This document shows positions 24,284-38,551 of a stretch of 64,000 nucleotides of DNA, in pieces (positions within the stretch are counted from its first letter, which is position 1; every line of letters starts with the position of its first letter). Made by a program: the position numbers and the translations under genes. The DNA lies in assembly GCF_028858725.1 (NCBI RefSeq), contig NC_084781.1, positions 5,774,513 to 5,838,512 of the forward strand, in the 5' to 3' direction. Under the pieces are notes generated by a model. That model worked only from the letters and a program-made list of their open reading frames with translations. It searched no databases and was not told the origin of the DNA. Source of the stretch: Colius striatus. Taxonomy: Eukaryota; Chordata; Aves; Coliiformes; Coliidae.

Positions 24284-27200
24284 ATAAACCTGGCTGGTGA
24301 AAAGCACCGATTGCCTGCTGTGAGGTGACATGTTACATAACTACTACTGCCAGCAAATAAAGAATGGGAGCATTTTCTTGTCAGCTCACACGAAGTCTAG
24401 GGCACACCAGCCAGGTTTGTATAGACTGAATGTCAGCACAGACTCCAAGTGAGCCTCCAAGCTTGGGAAACTGATCTCATCCACAGCTGTCTGACAACCA
24501 GGCACCAAAATCAACAGGGGGAGGGATATTTGCTTTAAGAGTGGCCTTCAGGTATTTAAGGAATCTTTTTGGTAGCTTTGCAATTTTGAAACATTTTCAG
24601 TGATGCAAAGACATCCCCCTCTTGCCTGAACTCTTCACTTGAGCTGCACTGTATTAAATATCGTTTTAGCCTGACCTGATTTGAAATAGAAGAGGTTTTA
24701 AGTCATGAAATACATAGAGAAAAGCCCTAGCAAGCCTCTCTGGCAGCACAGTGGTAATGCTTTAATGATGCATGCTCTTGAGTGAATTGTGCCCGTGGTT
24801 TCTAGAGGCTCCCATCATTTTCCGTTGCCTTTCACAGTAGCCGATGCTGTGGGAAGTGGAGCAGCCTAGCTGCTTGGATGATGTTGTTTGGGTGATGCAA
24901 CTAGCATTGCCACACATCATTTTCTTCCCTGGGGACCAATTTGTTTGGCTCCAGCTTCAAAGCACTGTTTCATTTAGACAGGCAAGGGCATTAATTAGCA
25001 CCATGAGTCACCTGAAGCCACCTAGATCCGAGTCAAAGGCAGTTAATAGCAAGGCTACTGCAAGGTTAGACAGCTGCTGGTGAGTTGCAGCTGAGTTACA
25101 CCTGCCCTCTCCTGTGACTTTTTAAATGTTAAAACCAAAACAAAAGGAAACACCTAACCTGGAAGAGCTGTGCTTATGCCCTGCCTTTTGTTATAACTTT
25201 TGTGACAGACAAGCTGGAAATCCTTGTACAAAAGCTGAGTCTGAGTTCACCTGGAAAAGAGGAGAATCAGTGCAAGGGTAGCATCAATGGTGAGGAAAAT
25301 GAATGCAGATCCTTTGTGTCTGCTTTGTGGCACTTAAACATGCCTCTCTTCTAGAGCCCTTCCTCATACACTCACAGTTCATAAGCATCTGTAAAAGTTC
25401 CCAACACCCTTTGGGAGCACACATTTTGCTCCCTGTGGATAGAGATAATTGCTGGCCTCAAAGGTCTGCAAGTTTGCAGAAGTATTGTGCCAGAAATAAC
25501 CATGTGCTGGTTATTTCAAAGGTGAGATCCTTCTTTTTGTATTGCTGGGAGGTCTGTTCTTTTATGTTGTTGATCAGCAAGTATACAAAAGTGTTGTGTG
25601 AAGTCCTGCCTCTTGTTTCAGAGGGAATCACTTGGATTGTATCTTTCATAGGATCTCTTTCTCATTATTACTTTGTCTGTAGGCTGCAAGTTACACCCTG
25701 GCTCCTTAGGGTACTAGACACACACAAAAAGATAAGTATTCCTACAGAAATAGACTGATCCTTATTTATGTTTTTGAAACCCTAACACAATTAGAACTGT
25801 TTCTTCCAAGAACCCATGAAGTGCAGAGTTCACAGGTACATGCAGCTGACTATTCAGGTTTCTTTGAAGGTTCAGTGGGCCATGGAACAAGTTGTGGAGC
25901 CTTATGGGCCTCACTGGAGGCTACACTGCTGTCTTTTTCTTTTTTTCCTATTTAAAGCTCAGATTCTGTATATGAGCTACAGTGGTTCATCCTGGCCAAA
26001 AATACATTAAACTTCATGAAGCAGCCCTCTAATTTAGTGCATTCTGCAGGCACAGTCTGTAAGTGGAGCATGTCTGGAGGTCTCCAGCAAACTGGAACAA
26101 AATGAAGAATAGAAAGCAGACATTTACCAGCTCAGCTCATTCCTAATAAAGTATCCAGCCAAGTACATCATGTACCACTCTCTGCAAAGCAAGCTTTTCC
26201 CCCTTCCTTTCTCATGATGAAAGGGCCCACCCACCAAAACAAAACCAAATGCTGCCTTGTTTGAGCACTAGCAGGCAGCAGGGAATGACCCTTCTGCCTG
26301 ATTTGACTGCATCTTTGTGATGGGAAGCACAGGGGAAGGCTTGGGAAGGTAGAACTGTATGTGGTATCCAGGCTTTTTTTCCTAGCCAAGAGATTTCTTG
26401 CCCTCCACACACTGACAGCCACAAAGTTGGTGGGACTCTGCCTGAGTCTGTAGTGAGTTGTTGTGTGGGGAAGATGCTGGCTGGCTTTTCTTATACAACT
26501 GACAGCTCAGGCTCTTCCAGGGGTCTCCTGAGGACTGAGCACTGGGATAGAATCCACAGGGCAAAATCAAAGGCATGAACAGCTTTTTTTCTTAAAAAAA
26601 GCAGGATCCTGCTTGAAGCTGTGTTTAGACATGGGTGCCAGGCAAAGGTCCAAACCCAGTCAGGAATGCCAGAGAAGTCTGCAGGACAGTGTAGGCTGAG
26701 GAAGCTTTAGTTGCACTTACTTGTTCATCTGTTACCTGAACAGTTCAGGGTGGAACAAAGACTGAAGGTGACTGCTGAATTGATGTGAACTGGATCTGCC
26801 AGAATACCTGTCTTTGTGTTCACTTGGAGAAAAGAATAAGTGTTATGGAACCTCATAAACAAGCCTGACCAGCTCTAAAGCCGGCAGAGTGACTCGGGTA
26901 CCAGCAGTCCTGCTCAGACACAAACCAGAAGACTGTCAAGCTGATTAGAGTTTCAGGAAAAGGAGCCCTTTAAAATAGTCCAAAGTACAGGAAGAAGATT
27001 CTTGAGCAGCAAATCTTTCCTTGCAGTTACCTGCTGAAAACGTCCTTTCCTAACACCCACCCGTCTGAGTCTGCGTTTCTCCATGGCAGCTATGCCAGAG
27101 CCCCAGAACCCTGATGAAAAGTTAGTGCAGCAGGACCAGGTCAGGACAGACTTTCAGCAGCTACTGACAAGGTAACAAACTGCACAGTGTGAAGTGATGA

Positions 27201-30159
27201 CCCTCTCACCCCTCCAGGAGAGAAAGCAAGATAGCTGTTTTGCCTGGCATCTGTGCTGCTGGCCTGGGAAAATGTTCAGTGGCTCTTACTGCGCTTGTCT
27301 CAGGGAAGTGCCTGGCAAACTACAGGGTTAGAAGGGCTTTCATCCCTTGTGGAAGTTCATCCATCCTGCCCTGGGCCAGGCAGATCAAATTTGCACCAAA
27401 CAAAATTCTTTCAGCAAACAGGGGCATTTCTGACCTGGTCTGAGTGGAAACTACTGCCCTGTGTGTGCATTACAGTCTTGTAGAGTTACTCTGAGCCAAC
27501 AAGACTATCCCTGGCTGAGCCAACACGAATGGTCTTCAGCTCCTATTTTCAGCTTGGACCTATTGCTGACATGGAAAAGGTGATTCAGCTCAGCCTAAGA
27601 ACAGGAAGGGAATGGAAGCTGCAGCCTCTGAACTGGGCTGTGCCCAGAGCTATATAGCACAGCGTCTGTCTGTTGATACACACACAGTGTGCACACAGGC
27701 CCCCGTGTGCACATATGTTTTGATCCTAGCTTTGTACTGTCGGCTGCAGGAGCTGGTCCAACAAGCCCTGGCAGTGTTTCCATTCAAATGCTGCACAAGA
27801 CAGATTCTAGTACAAAGTCTGCGTTTACCACAGGAAGATGAAAAGCCAGGGGTAGTTTTCATCTCCTTTCTGCCTGTCAGTATCATCATTAATTTGGGTG
27901 CTGAAAACAGATCAAGTGTTTCTTTCCTCCAGGAAGAAGCAACTCAGACTTTTTCTTCTGTCTCAGTTTTCCAGGCACCCAAGGCCCATGCTCAAGGTCT
28001 CTTGTTTTCACCTTAGCTTTGGGTTATGTGCCAGCATTTCTGTGCCTTATTGATGGGAATTATTTTTGCTCTCCCATGCTACAATGAAGTGAGTTGCCAC
28101 TGGTGTGTTGTGCTCCTGGGATCTGAGTATAGAATCTTGACCCAGCCTGCAACAATTTGGCTCTTCTATGGTGTCTGCAATTGTTTTAGAGCAATTCTGC
28201 TCCAAAGATCACCTTCCAATCCTGTCCTGGTTTTCCTCTCCCCCAGATTTTGTTTGCAGACTGCAGTAAGCTTGTCTTCCTTTAAGCCTGAGATAATTGC
28301 ACCAGTGCAGACTTCACCCATATCACCTTGTATATTCCTTCTTTTTCTTTCCTTTGGGTTTTTTCTTTTGCCATAACTTCTCATTAGAGAAAACAGAGAA
28401 ACTGGGACAATGAGAGACTTAAGTCCCATGTTTACCTACTGGTTGCTTGCTTTTCTGACTGTTCTGAAGCCTACTGTCTGGCACCTCTCCTGCAGCTGGT
28501 TCCTCACTGGACTTTGATTTAATCAGAACATGTCACTATTGCTGGGAGTTATTAGCCATTTCACCTTCTTGAAAGCAAGAGCTTCCTTGACAAGAACCTA
28601 GTAGAGCCACATTTCAAAGGCCCTTCAAACAGTCTTTAGTCCAGATAAGACTTGAAGGGTGAAGAGGCAACAAAAACCAGCTAATCCACTTAGCTGCCAG
28701 CAAAAACTTCACCAGCCAAAAGAGCAAGTTATATTTTGGAGAGACTGCAGTCAGATCCTAGGGATTTCCAGCAGCTGCACAGTCCTCCCTGCCTGTGTTT
28801 CCTAATAATGAATACTAACGATCCTTCACTTCTATTTTAATTGCCTGCCTATCAAGCTTTGTTAATCTTCCTCATTTTCCTTAATCTTTCATCAAGTGTC
28901 ACTTTTTTTCTGTGTTTCTTCTGTGTTGACAAGACATTCAAACGTTTCACTAAGCGGAAAAAAAGAATGAAGGAGAAAGAAAGAAAGGAATCCTCCCCTT
29001 TGCATCTGGAATGCTCATTTTCCAGATTAGAAAATAAGTGTTCTGTAGTACCTAATCAAAACTAATAGGTTAATTAGAGAATATTTAGATCCCCATCCTT
29101 CCAAGCCAAAGAGACTGTAGACTGCTTCGAAGTCAGACTCTGTGATCTAAACAGTTTTTGCAGCTGAGACGGGGTCTCTCCCAGAGAGAAGCTAACAGCA
29201 CCTTAGCCAGAAATTCACCAAGAGTTTGATCTGTGTTTTGCTGAATGAGAAATGTTTTTGTAGTAAATGGTGCCCACTTCTCCTGATGTTTCTTAAAGCT
29301 ATTGTTTTTACCCAATAATCAGCCTTTGAGAGTTAACTCCTCTTGAATGTCCCTTAACCTCTCGAGGCTCTGCAGACCGCTCTGGTTGATGAAACTGCTG
29401 CCTTGAAAGTGTATGAAAAGTGGAAATGTGAATTGGTTCATTGCAGCAAAGCTCAAGATGAGTTCTGATAACAGAGGTATCTAGCAGGAGAGAAATGGCC
29501 TCTAGCAGAACCAATTTTGAGCATCTGAGGCCCCCATCGTTGCTGGCTAAAGCTGTAAGCAGTCACAGGTCCCCGTGATTCTTGCCTCAGCCCTTTGGTT
29601 GGAGTTTCCAGGTCAGTGCAATGGCTGTGGTCATGTAGTCCTTGTTCATTGCATAGGCAGCCAGCCTTCCCTAAGTCTCCATTCTTCTGTGAAAACCAGC
29701 AGCTGTTACATGTAATATAACTTTTTCTGTTTACTTGCAACTCTAATGTTGAACATTAGGGCTTGGTCTGGACAGAGCAGTTCTCCCTTGTTGATTTACT
29801 GTTCTAACGGGCACATCCTAATGTGTAGCATATGAGGAGGTCAACTCAGTTTGTTTAAATGCAGCTGAGCCTACATGAACTGCTCCAAAGAAAAGCATGA
29901 GAGTCCTCATTTTGGAAGAATGTGAGATAACAGATGCTGCATGTCAGGTCTGTTCATATTTTCTAGAAGTCAGACAATGTCTTTAAATGGGACACTAAAT
30001 ACTCCTCCTCAAATGTGGGATTATCTGTTCCCTTGCTGAACCTTGCTGTATTCTGGACTTGCTGTGATGAGTTCCACAGTTTATTGTGTGAAAACAATAT
30101 TTCAGTCTACAACTTAGACCTCTGAATTTCTTCACTGTGCTCTTCCAGAAAGAAAGTAA
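24284..30159. other. Gene-free stretch
   Basis: No supported gene. Open frames of up to about 150 codons (for example 25,303-25,758 plus and 27,612-28,016 plus) lack domains and are interleaved with opposite-strand frames. A GC-containing hairpin is present at 27,688-27,713. A purine-rich (gaaa)n run lies near 28,975-28,990. Confidence 0.5.
27688..27713. repeat. Short perfect hairpin (9-bp stem, 8-base loop)
   Basis: The arms tgtgcacac and gtgtgcaca are exact reverse complements around the loop aggccccc. The left arm overlaps the palindrome gtgtgcacac. It follows a short (ac)n run, so it probably arose from simple alternating purine-pyrimidine DNA. It is too short for a typical miRNA precursor. 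Confidence 0.7.
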
Positions 30160-30960
30160 CAAAGATTCTCGGGGCTCTCAGGCTGAGGCACTGCGTTGCC
30201 GGCCAAGCAAGCTTGATTTTGAGCCATGCAGAAACCGAGGGTTACTTTGGAGACGGGCGTTCAATAGCAACAATTATGCAGATACTGGCAAGAATTAAAG
30301 TTACAAATCCTGATTGCAACTGACCCTCTCTTCCCCCTTATGAAGGCTTGCCAAAAAGTCCTTGCAGGAAAAGGACCAAGGAAGGGAGGGAACTGAAGAA
30401 CACCCAGTGTGCATCCCCCTGCCAGTAATCAGTGGGAAAACAAACTAACCCTCCTTCTCCTCTCTCGTCCTTGCCTTTGTCTGCACTTGAGCTTGCTACA
30501 GCGACCGTTCAGACTAACGAGCTGCATTTCAGCTGTGACTGAACAACCTGCCTCCTTCAGCATCAAATCATCTGCTGCCTCGGTGTTTACATTGCACTTA
30601 TAGTTATGTTGCATCAACAGCCGGTCTCGGCTCCCGCTGTGTGTTCACATGGATGTGCTCCCTTTCTGCACAAATGCTATGGATAGCTTGGTTTTCCACT
30701 CTTTGTAAAGCATTGGGAATTAACCCAAGAAGAAAGAGGCTCACAGAGGAAGTGGGTCAGCAGGCTCTGCGTTGGCAGCAGCTGGGAGAGGAGTAAAGCA
30801 GCACAATGAGGAGTTGTGGGCGACTGCTATTAAGGACTCTCCATGGAGGAATTTGTTGAATGCTGCTAGCAAGGCTGCTGGGGAAGTTTGCGCCGTCCCT
30901 CCCCGCTCTGGCAGCAGAGGAGAGAAAGCAGCCGCGCAGAGGAGGAACTCCATGCAAAAG
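30160..30960. promoter_or_regulatory. Weak CpG-enriched patch, possible distal element
   Basis: CpGs are scattered more densely here than in the surrounding 48 kb: ctcggggctctc, gcgttgccggccaagc, aaccgagg, gacgggcgttc, gcgaccgttc, aacgagctg, gccggtctcggctcccgctg, and a final cluster gcgccgtccctccccgctctgg ... gcagccgcgcagagg near 30,890-30,940. It does not reach the density of the island at 49 kb. It may be an enhancer, the start of a non-coding transcript or an eroded island. No first coding exon is evident. Confidence 0.35.
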
Positions 30961-33900
30961 TGAGAAATGGAAGCTTTTTAAATCCCTCAGCTACATATTT
31001 AGAGGGAGGTTTTTTGAGGGGTTTTTTTTAGCAGAGAAATGTGAAGGAGTGTTTGTGGCCAAATCCCTAGTGTGCAGAGTTTGAGCACACGCAATGGGGT
31101 CTGCTGTGTGTTGATACAGCGTGGACTGAGCACATGGTGTGGTGCTGACAAGCTGCTGGCTTCTACTCACAGGGAGATCTCAGTGGTGAGAGTGAAGCAT
31201 ACGGGAGAAAACCCACCACCTCAGGATCCCACAAGGAGGCCTGTGGGGAGCAGTGGCTTGGTGTTTGCACATCTAGCCTGCCCTGAAAGGCTTTAGGCCC
31301 CCCAGGTACCAGGGATGTATTCTGAAAACTCCCACTACTTGTTGCCAACACTGGGAGCCTTTCAGTCGACAGGCAGCTGCTGCTGTCTTGATTAAACCCT
31401 CTTTGACCAGCTCTTTAAGGAGGAGTTTAAAGCAACAGCAATTTCAAGCTCTTAATCCAATGCAAGTGGGAGTGGAAGACTGTTTGGTTACAAAAATAGT
31501 TCTGCAAACTGGGCCACAAAACAGTGAAAGGAGAACCTTGGGGAGACCAAAGAAACAGAGTAATTGATAAGGATATGCAGGGGGCTGGGAGATTAACACA
31601 GCAGAGGGGAGAGCCTTCATCTCGGAGTGCAAAGGGTCAGGGGCAGTAGTAGGAACTGGTTCAGATCTTTTCATCTGCTGTAGGTCAGTGGAGTCTCAGC
31701 TAGTCCAGAAATTGAACCGTGATCATCTATCAATGAAAGCCTCTGTTTGGTGCAAGTTGATAAATGGGCAAGATCTGTGATGTCCCTAAAGAAAGGATTG
31801 ACTGTTTACATGGGACAAGTGGCCTGTGGAACTTATCCTTCGTGTCTGTCTTCTCTGAACTGGGTGGTGGTCCAGCTCATCTGGTGCTCTTCCACCTTTC
31901 TGCCGTTTAAGCACGAATACAAAAAAATCTGCCGTCAAACATTAACAGAATTCTCGCCTTGTCTGGGGGACAATGTGTGATGGTAGCCAGAAGCTTTTAT
32001 GAGGCTATGAAGGCAGAAATAATTATTTGCTCTATGATTTGCATAGTTTATACTTAGGACTGAAAAACGCAGGCACAAGTTAATCTGCCAAACTTCAAAC
32101 ACACACAGTACTTCACCAGGGATCCAGTTTTGAGCTGTCAGCTGAAGAGACAGCGTTCAGGACACACTAAAAAGAAAGAGGAGAGAGTTTGCCTTGCTTT
32201 GGAGACTTTTCTAAAATTGTTGTGAGGCCATAATGGTACAGGAAAGCAAACAGAGGACACAGAGGAAGTCTGAAAAGCATGAGCTCACGGTGAAAGAAAA
32301 GCATCTGAAAGATAGTACTTCTGCCTTGGCTCTCTCTGTCCACCCTTTGTTACAGACCCACTTTCTCCCCATAAAACTTTGGAAATCTTCCCCCCTCTCC
32401 TCACATGGAGGCAGCAGCTCTCTGTGTACCTGTAGGAAACAAAAGACCAGAGAGATTTGGGCAGGAGTCATGCACAGGTAATGTAGAACAAAATCCAGTC
32501 TCCAGGAGAGAAGCAAGCTCAAAACTGAAACAGTTTTGCTTTTTTCCCAGTTCCATCATCCATGAGTTCTTACTTCATGTTTTCTTTCCTGGAATATGGG
32601 GACAGAATGTCTTTTTACTATTTTTTCTATATATTTCTGGGACTTGGGCCACCAATCAGCAAAGCAATAAAGCACATGTGTAATTTGACATAGAAGGTTT
32701 AAGTTGTAGTGACTTCGCTTTAATCTTCTTTTCTCTCCAAGAATGGGAGAAGGGATCTGGCAATTTCTATGATTTATTAAATTACTTCCTCTAGTCTTTA
32801 AAGTTTGTTTTACCTGAAAATACACAGCATGGATTTCTCCACTGGCTTGCCTTCTGGATGATAGCTCTGGCTTTATTTTTTTTAGCCATCACTTGCAGCA
32901 CCTAGAAGTGTTTTCCTAACTAGAGTTACTTAGTGACTATTAATCTATAACCAAGCCATTGTGTCAAGTGCCTCCTTCACAAAACCAGGTCAATATGACA
33001 TTCAACAGGCCAAGCGTGTTAGTTTCTGGGAGAGGTAAGAAACTCAGAGCAGTTAACGATGATTTAGTATTTCAGATATTTAGGCAACATCCAGAATGTG
33101 TTTGTGCTGATATTTGAACTCTCTACCACAGACTTTCCCAACATTTCCAGGATTGGGGGAGAAAGGATTTGACTGTGTGTTTGCTTATCTCTGCTTGATA
33201 TGAAACAAAAGCTGTTTCATTTTATCTTCTTGACACATCATATTTTAATAGACTAATGCACTCAGATGAAAAGACATATAAAGATAGTGCATATAAAGAC
33301 TTAATGGATTAATCTCTGTTGCACCCAAATTGAGAAATTAAAGAAAAAGACAATGGTCTTAAATCCTGTTAGATATGAGAGAGGTCATGAGTGACCTGTG
33401 AGATACCTTCACTATGTATGCCCATACACATGCTGCTTTATTTCTGGCCCAGTATATAAACCAAAACCCAAATTTAATTGGAGATAGGGATCAAGTTGTA
33501 ATTTTTAGTACAATTTTTGTACTAGATATCATATCTCCTAGGGTTTACTGTTTCAAAGGCTAGTTTGCTACTTCTGCTGAAAGTATAAAACAAAGGTGAG
33601 GGAGGCTACATCCTCCTCCAAGCTCCCAGCAAACGTCATACGATATAGCACAGGGTTAACTCGTTTCAAAGGCAGAAAAAATGCAATTTGCTACTGGCCC
33701 CTGCCAGAGGTAGAGAAGTCTAATAGATGGAGCTTTGTTCTGACCCAGCAAGGGCACTGTAACATGCAGTTATGTGCATGTTCTCATCAAAGTCTGCTCT
33801 CTCCAAGAACACTTGGGTGGCCTGAGTTAGAGGCTTGTTGTTTAGAATAACTGGCACTAGATATAGATGAATATAGATATATATTAGACTATTTCCCTCA

Positions 33901-36810
33901 ACATTTGCATCGAAATGCAGTCTATGAGCTCTTGAACAACTGCCCTTTGCTGTTCAGCAAGTACCTTGCTTTATAGGATAGGGTTTAAAGGAAATAGTGT
34001 GGCTCTTATTTTAAATACTACCATCTGACTCCTGCTAAAGGTGTCACATCTCTGCAACAAAGGGGTTTATGGTTCATTCCCTGGGGATTATGAGAAATAT
34101 CACAAAATGGAAATCTCCTGAAGTACTGCCATCATTACTGATGAGAGATTTGTTAACTCCCTGCTAGTGTAAATCAACCTGTGTCACCAAGGCAATCAAA
34201 AAGTTTTGTGCTTTTAAGACAATGGGTACTGTAAGGGTAAAACTCTCCCACAAAGTCCGGAGCTCAAAACAGCAAAGGTTAAATTGAAAAGGCAAAAAGT
34301 CACCTTTCTGTTTTTCTCACAACAGCTGAATGTCAGCAAAGGTCTTAATGTGATACTCGCTCTGCTAACCTGCTCCACTTCAGTTCCTAATGCTCTATAT
34401 CAGATAAATTACTTGTGCTACAATTAAATCCTTATTGGCCCCGTTGGGGCCTGTGTCATAGTCACTTTAGGAAAAAGGGAAAGTTACTTTAAGCTCTTCT
34501 TTAAAAACTAAATTGCATGAGGAATTACAGAATGGACTTGATGCAGTCACCAAGTCTTGCTACAGCCAGGAATCACGTCTTGTGGTCCCTAGCCATGAAT
34601 TTATGAGCTCTGCAGTAGGGCACACCATGAAATAACTAAAGAAACAAAAATGAGGTATTGTTGCCAAGTCCTTTCTGACTTCACTTGTATTATGGAGATA
34701 AATTAAAGCATGGGAAGATAGAGCTTTCTGCCTGCCTGACAGCATGCACACAGGACAGACTGAGAGAGATACGGCGCATCGAGTCACTTGTACAACTGCA
34801 TTTGCTTCATAAATCCACGCTAGAGTGTGGATAAGGAAAAATTATAATTGCACAAGCCACACAGAGACACGAGCACATCACTCAGTAAGTGCTGCTTCAT
34901 TGCAGCCAAAGTGCCGTGTGTTTATCATGACCATAATTCCCAGATACAAACGCTGTCCATGCAGAGCAGTTCTATCCACTCTGTCACTTTCCTTGTATAA
35001 AAGTATTCTCAACATTAACTCCAAAGAAACTGTGGCTCTGTAATTTCTTTACTGAGACTGATACCAAGGAAAGCACTAAGCATCAGACAGCAGGCGTTGC
35101 TGGAAGCCAGGTTCACTGAGAGCTACCTAATAACACTGTCGTGGGTTTGAAATGCTTGTACCCATCTCAGCTTGCAAAAGGCAGCTATAGTGTTTTCCCA
35201 TGATAACTATTTGCCAGACATAAGAAAATAAAGCTTTATCAAGTCAGCATCTCTCTGTGCAGATGAAAAAAGTCCAAGTCTGAAAGGTGTGGGGAGTCAT
35301 TAATCAAGTATTTGAAACGTTTAAGGTGTGGAGGATTAAGTGGGTCATAAACACAATCTTTCTCCCGCTTTCACAGGTATTTCTTACAAAGGTTGGTACT
35401 AGTAAACATCTTCCAGTTCACTAATGTCTATTCTAGCACCTACAGCTTTGGGGTTATAGTCCAACAAGTTATTCTCTGAGAGAGGTCAAATGGGACACAT
35501 ATTCCTCCAGATGCTACATGGTTCTGCTAGTTACTTCTGTGTTTATTTGTTTGTAAACAAAGAGTTGTATTCCTTTGATTCTTTAAAGTAATAGTAATTT
35601 CTAACCATTTAGTTTGCCAAGGGCATTATTCTCAGCACTATAAAATTCCCAGATACCTTTCTGCCTCCCCCACTGCTCCTGCAGCTGTTGCAGATGGCAA
35701 TTCAGCTCTGACTCAGGCAAGATTTCAGTGCACCAGTGGATTTTGGCAAGTGGATTAATCCTTGCGATACTTACAATGTGGAACTCATCATCTGAGGCTG
35801 CAAAGAACAGTTAAACACCCATCCTGCAAGCGAGGATGTGAGTGGAGGTGAGACTGTTTTAAACAGATCTCATCCCACTATTTGTGTGTGAGCAACAGTT
35901 TTCCCTTTGGAGCTGTATATTGATATTAGTGAAGTGTGCTTTTTACCCAAGCTGTGCCATTTTTCTTGCTCCAAAAGCAGCAGATACTTTTCATTCCTCC
36001 ACTCTTACCTGTTAGTGTTTCATTTTAAAATGTATTCAGCCCATTCTTGTGGTGGCCACATCATTTCAGAAGACATCTGACTCTTTCTGATCCCCTGTCA
36101 GTTACAAATGCTGTGCAGTAAGAAACAGAGACATTTTTGTACAAGCTGTCACTTCCCTGATAACTGCAGATAGGTAGCTCCAAAGGGAGCCTGCTGCTGC
36201 ACTTCAGATGTGTTTTTCCCTGCATACTATGGAAGCACCTTAGATCTGGCAGAAAAGAGGAACAGTCATGTCATAGTATTGCCCTTTTTGTGTCAAAACA
36301 CTTTCCTGGTGCCCTTGAACACTTTTTAAAGGCTTCATATGAGGATATTGACACATTTCATGTGCCATGATGTTCTGAGAGATTCTGCAGCGTCTCTGAT
36401 TAGCCTGTGGCTCACAGCCCAAAATGATCAATAAACCAGTAATGACATAAATCCACAGCTAGCAGCACGTTCCTCTGAAGGGAGGAATGCTGTGGAAGAC
36501 TTGGATGATGATGCACATGTCAGCAGTCCCATTCCTAGCTCTGCCACTGGTTTCTGCAGACTCTTGGTAAAGCATCCAGTTCCTCTGAGAGCGTCCCGTT
36601 TTGTAACGTGGCACGGCTCCTTCCTCCGCCTGCCTAACGTTCAGGACAAGAGCTCTCACATGTAGATGTTCCAGTAAAAGGGGCCTGGCCTGTTGTGGCT
36701 GCCAAGAGTAACTGTAATATGGGAAATAGTAATGAGCCTGCCTTTCTCCACTGCCTGGGAACTAGGTGAGGGACATCATCCCACTTGACATTAAAAGAAA
36801 AAAGCAGTCA
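30961..36810. other. Gene-free stretch
   Basis: AT-rich unique DNA without supported genes or recognised repeats. A small CpG cluster (gcgtcccgttttgtaacgtg, gcacggctccttcctccgcc, taacg) sits near 36,589-36,640, just ahead of the MIR-like remnant. Confidence 0.5.
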
Positions 36811-36955
36811 CAAAAAGGAGATGGGATTTGCTCCAGGTCACACAGCAGATCAGTGGCCAGGAACAGAAGCCAGCTCCCACTTCCCTTCTCAGACCCTTCT
36901 TCCTCCTGCTTTTTGGGAATCTCTTCAGTGTGTACTTTAATCACCAGACCATGTT
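36811..36955 (+). mobile_element. Ancient MIR-type SINE (or L3-tail) remnant
   Basis: The block 'ggatttgctccaggtcacac', agcagatcagtggccaggaacagaagccagctccc, then 'ttaatcaccagaccatg', follows the conserved MIR and L3-type tail (gacttgccc aaggtcacacagcaagtcagtggcagagc ... ctctaaccactagacca). An overlapping 192-codon open frame on the minus strand (36,762-37,340) is explained by this old repeat plus chance and is not called as a gene. Confidence 0.6.
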
Positions 36956-38535
36956 TGTTTTCATGGTCATGCATTCCTCCCATAAAGCACGCCCACATGA
37001 TATTGGATCTTCTTTGCCCTGGTGAAGCAGGTGGGTGGATAGCAAGGAGAAAATTATCAGTTCCCCAAGTCCTTTCCAAGTTAGGGATCCTGCTGAACTC
37101 TAGCACTGTGAATTTCATAGGTGGGTTTCTAGACTTTCTGACTCTTTGTCCCCCTAACACTCCCTTGTCTTGGAGGAAAGGAAGCACTGAGAACAATTTA
37201 AGCCTGAGCTGGCAGACAGGAATTGCAGTGCACTGTCTGAAGCACACATAAAGCGATAAGGGACTGAAATGTGCAGAGTCCTGAAGGAAGGGAAGAGAAT
37301 AAAACCCTCTTTGCAATGTGAAGATGCATCTACATGTCACTGCAGTTCAGCATGATGCATGCTGGAAAGGCCCATGCACTCATTTGTTAGCCCGTATTTG
37401 AGCTCTAGTGAAAGTGAGTTGACAGCCTTCCTGGACTTTTTGCTGGGTTTCAAGGAGAACTTTTTATTATAAAACATAGCACCTTGTGCAAACAGGCTTC
37501 CTTTAGCTCCAGCATGAGGGAGTGGAGAGGGCTGTGTTTTATTTTGACACGCAGCTTGCAGGAGCAGAAGGCTCCAGAGAACAGACTACCAAAAACAACT
37601 GGCTTCAGCCAAACAAAGGAAATTGTGTTTTAGAAGCAGGAGGCCTGAGAACAGCCACACTGCAGCAGAGGTAACAGAGCAGGGCAATACATTTCAGTGT
37701 GTGACAGAAGCTCTGCTGCTTCACTTTTCAAGGAAGGTGTGTGTGACAAGACCAGCCCAAGGAGCAGACGGTGACGTGTCCCACAGGGAGGGGGCCTGGA
37801 CAGAAGAGGCAGGCAATGCTTGACTCTTATTTGTAAACATTTCAAGTTTTGACCCTTTAAAAACTCAGGTGTTTGAGTCAATACCTTTTCAATGTAAGAA
37901 TGGAATGGTTTTTAATAATAAATACTGTCTCCTTCCCTGTCACTCCTTTCAGACACTGTGTTTACTTCACCTCTTCCAGATTTATCTTGCAACTATAAAG
38001 GCTGATTTACACTGCCAGCTGCACAGCTCCTGCAAGAGTGCCAGGACAAGTGTGTCTTCCCACAAGCAGGGGAGAAATAGAGCCCCAACTATCATTTCAC
38101 TACAGTTCACTGGTCAGAGATTGTGAGAAGGAAGAAGTCTGCTTTTGGGGAGTCACGGTTCAGCAAGAGAGCACTCTGCAAGAGTTGTGCCATGACCACA
38201 TCTGCAAGGGCAGCTCTGCCTATGGGAATGAGGAGTTTCATGATCCAAAGGGCAATGTAAGGCAGTGGTGCCTGTTAGCCAGAAACTAGATGCATACAAT
38301 AGTTGTGTTTCAGCACTGGTGGGAAATCTTGGGTCCTTACTTCATCTGCATATGGGTGAGACTTCTGTTGTCTTCAGCAGTGTCTTTCCTGCTACTCCTT
38401 GGCAATCAGACATCCAGCACCTCACAAGAAGATTGAACGGGCTTTGTTACCAGTGAATAACAAACTGGAGAAAGAAAACCCAGATTTAGCTCAGCTGAGA
38501 TGAACTTTATCTCTGTGACCAATGCCTCCTGTGAC

Positions 38536-38551
38536 ACATTGCCATAGCAAC
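38536..38551 (-). promoter_or_regulatory. Candidate RFX X-box, one mismatch
   Basis: On the minus strand the sequence reads gttgctatggcaatgt. It fits RYYNYYATRRNRAC at 13 of 14 positions and approaches the symmetric RFX dimer site. Like the site at 1,778 it is far from any recognised promoter in the window. Confidence 0.25.

Noticed and set aside
25303-25758. Plus-strand open frame of 151 codons
   Set aside because: Hydrophobic-cysteine mix without a domain, no splice or promoter context.
36762-37340. Minus-strand open frame of 192 codons and plus-strand frame of 161 codons
   Set aside because: Both cover a MIR-like repeat remnant and mirror each other; no recognisable protein family.
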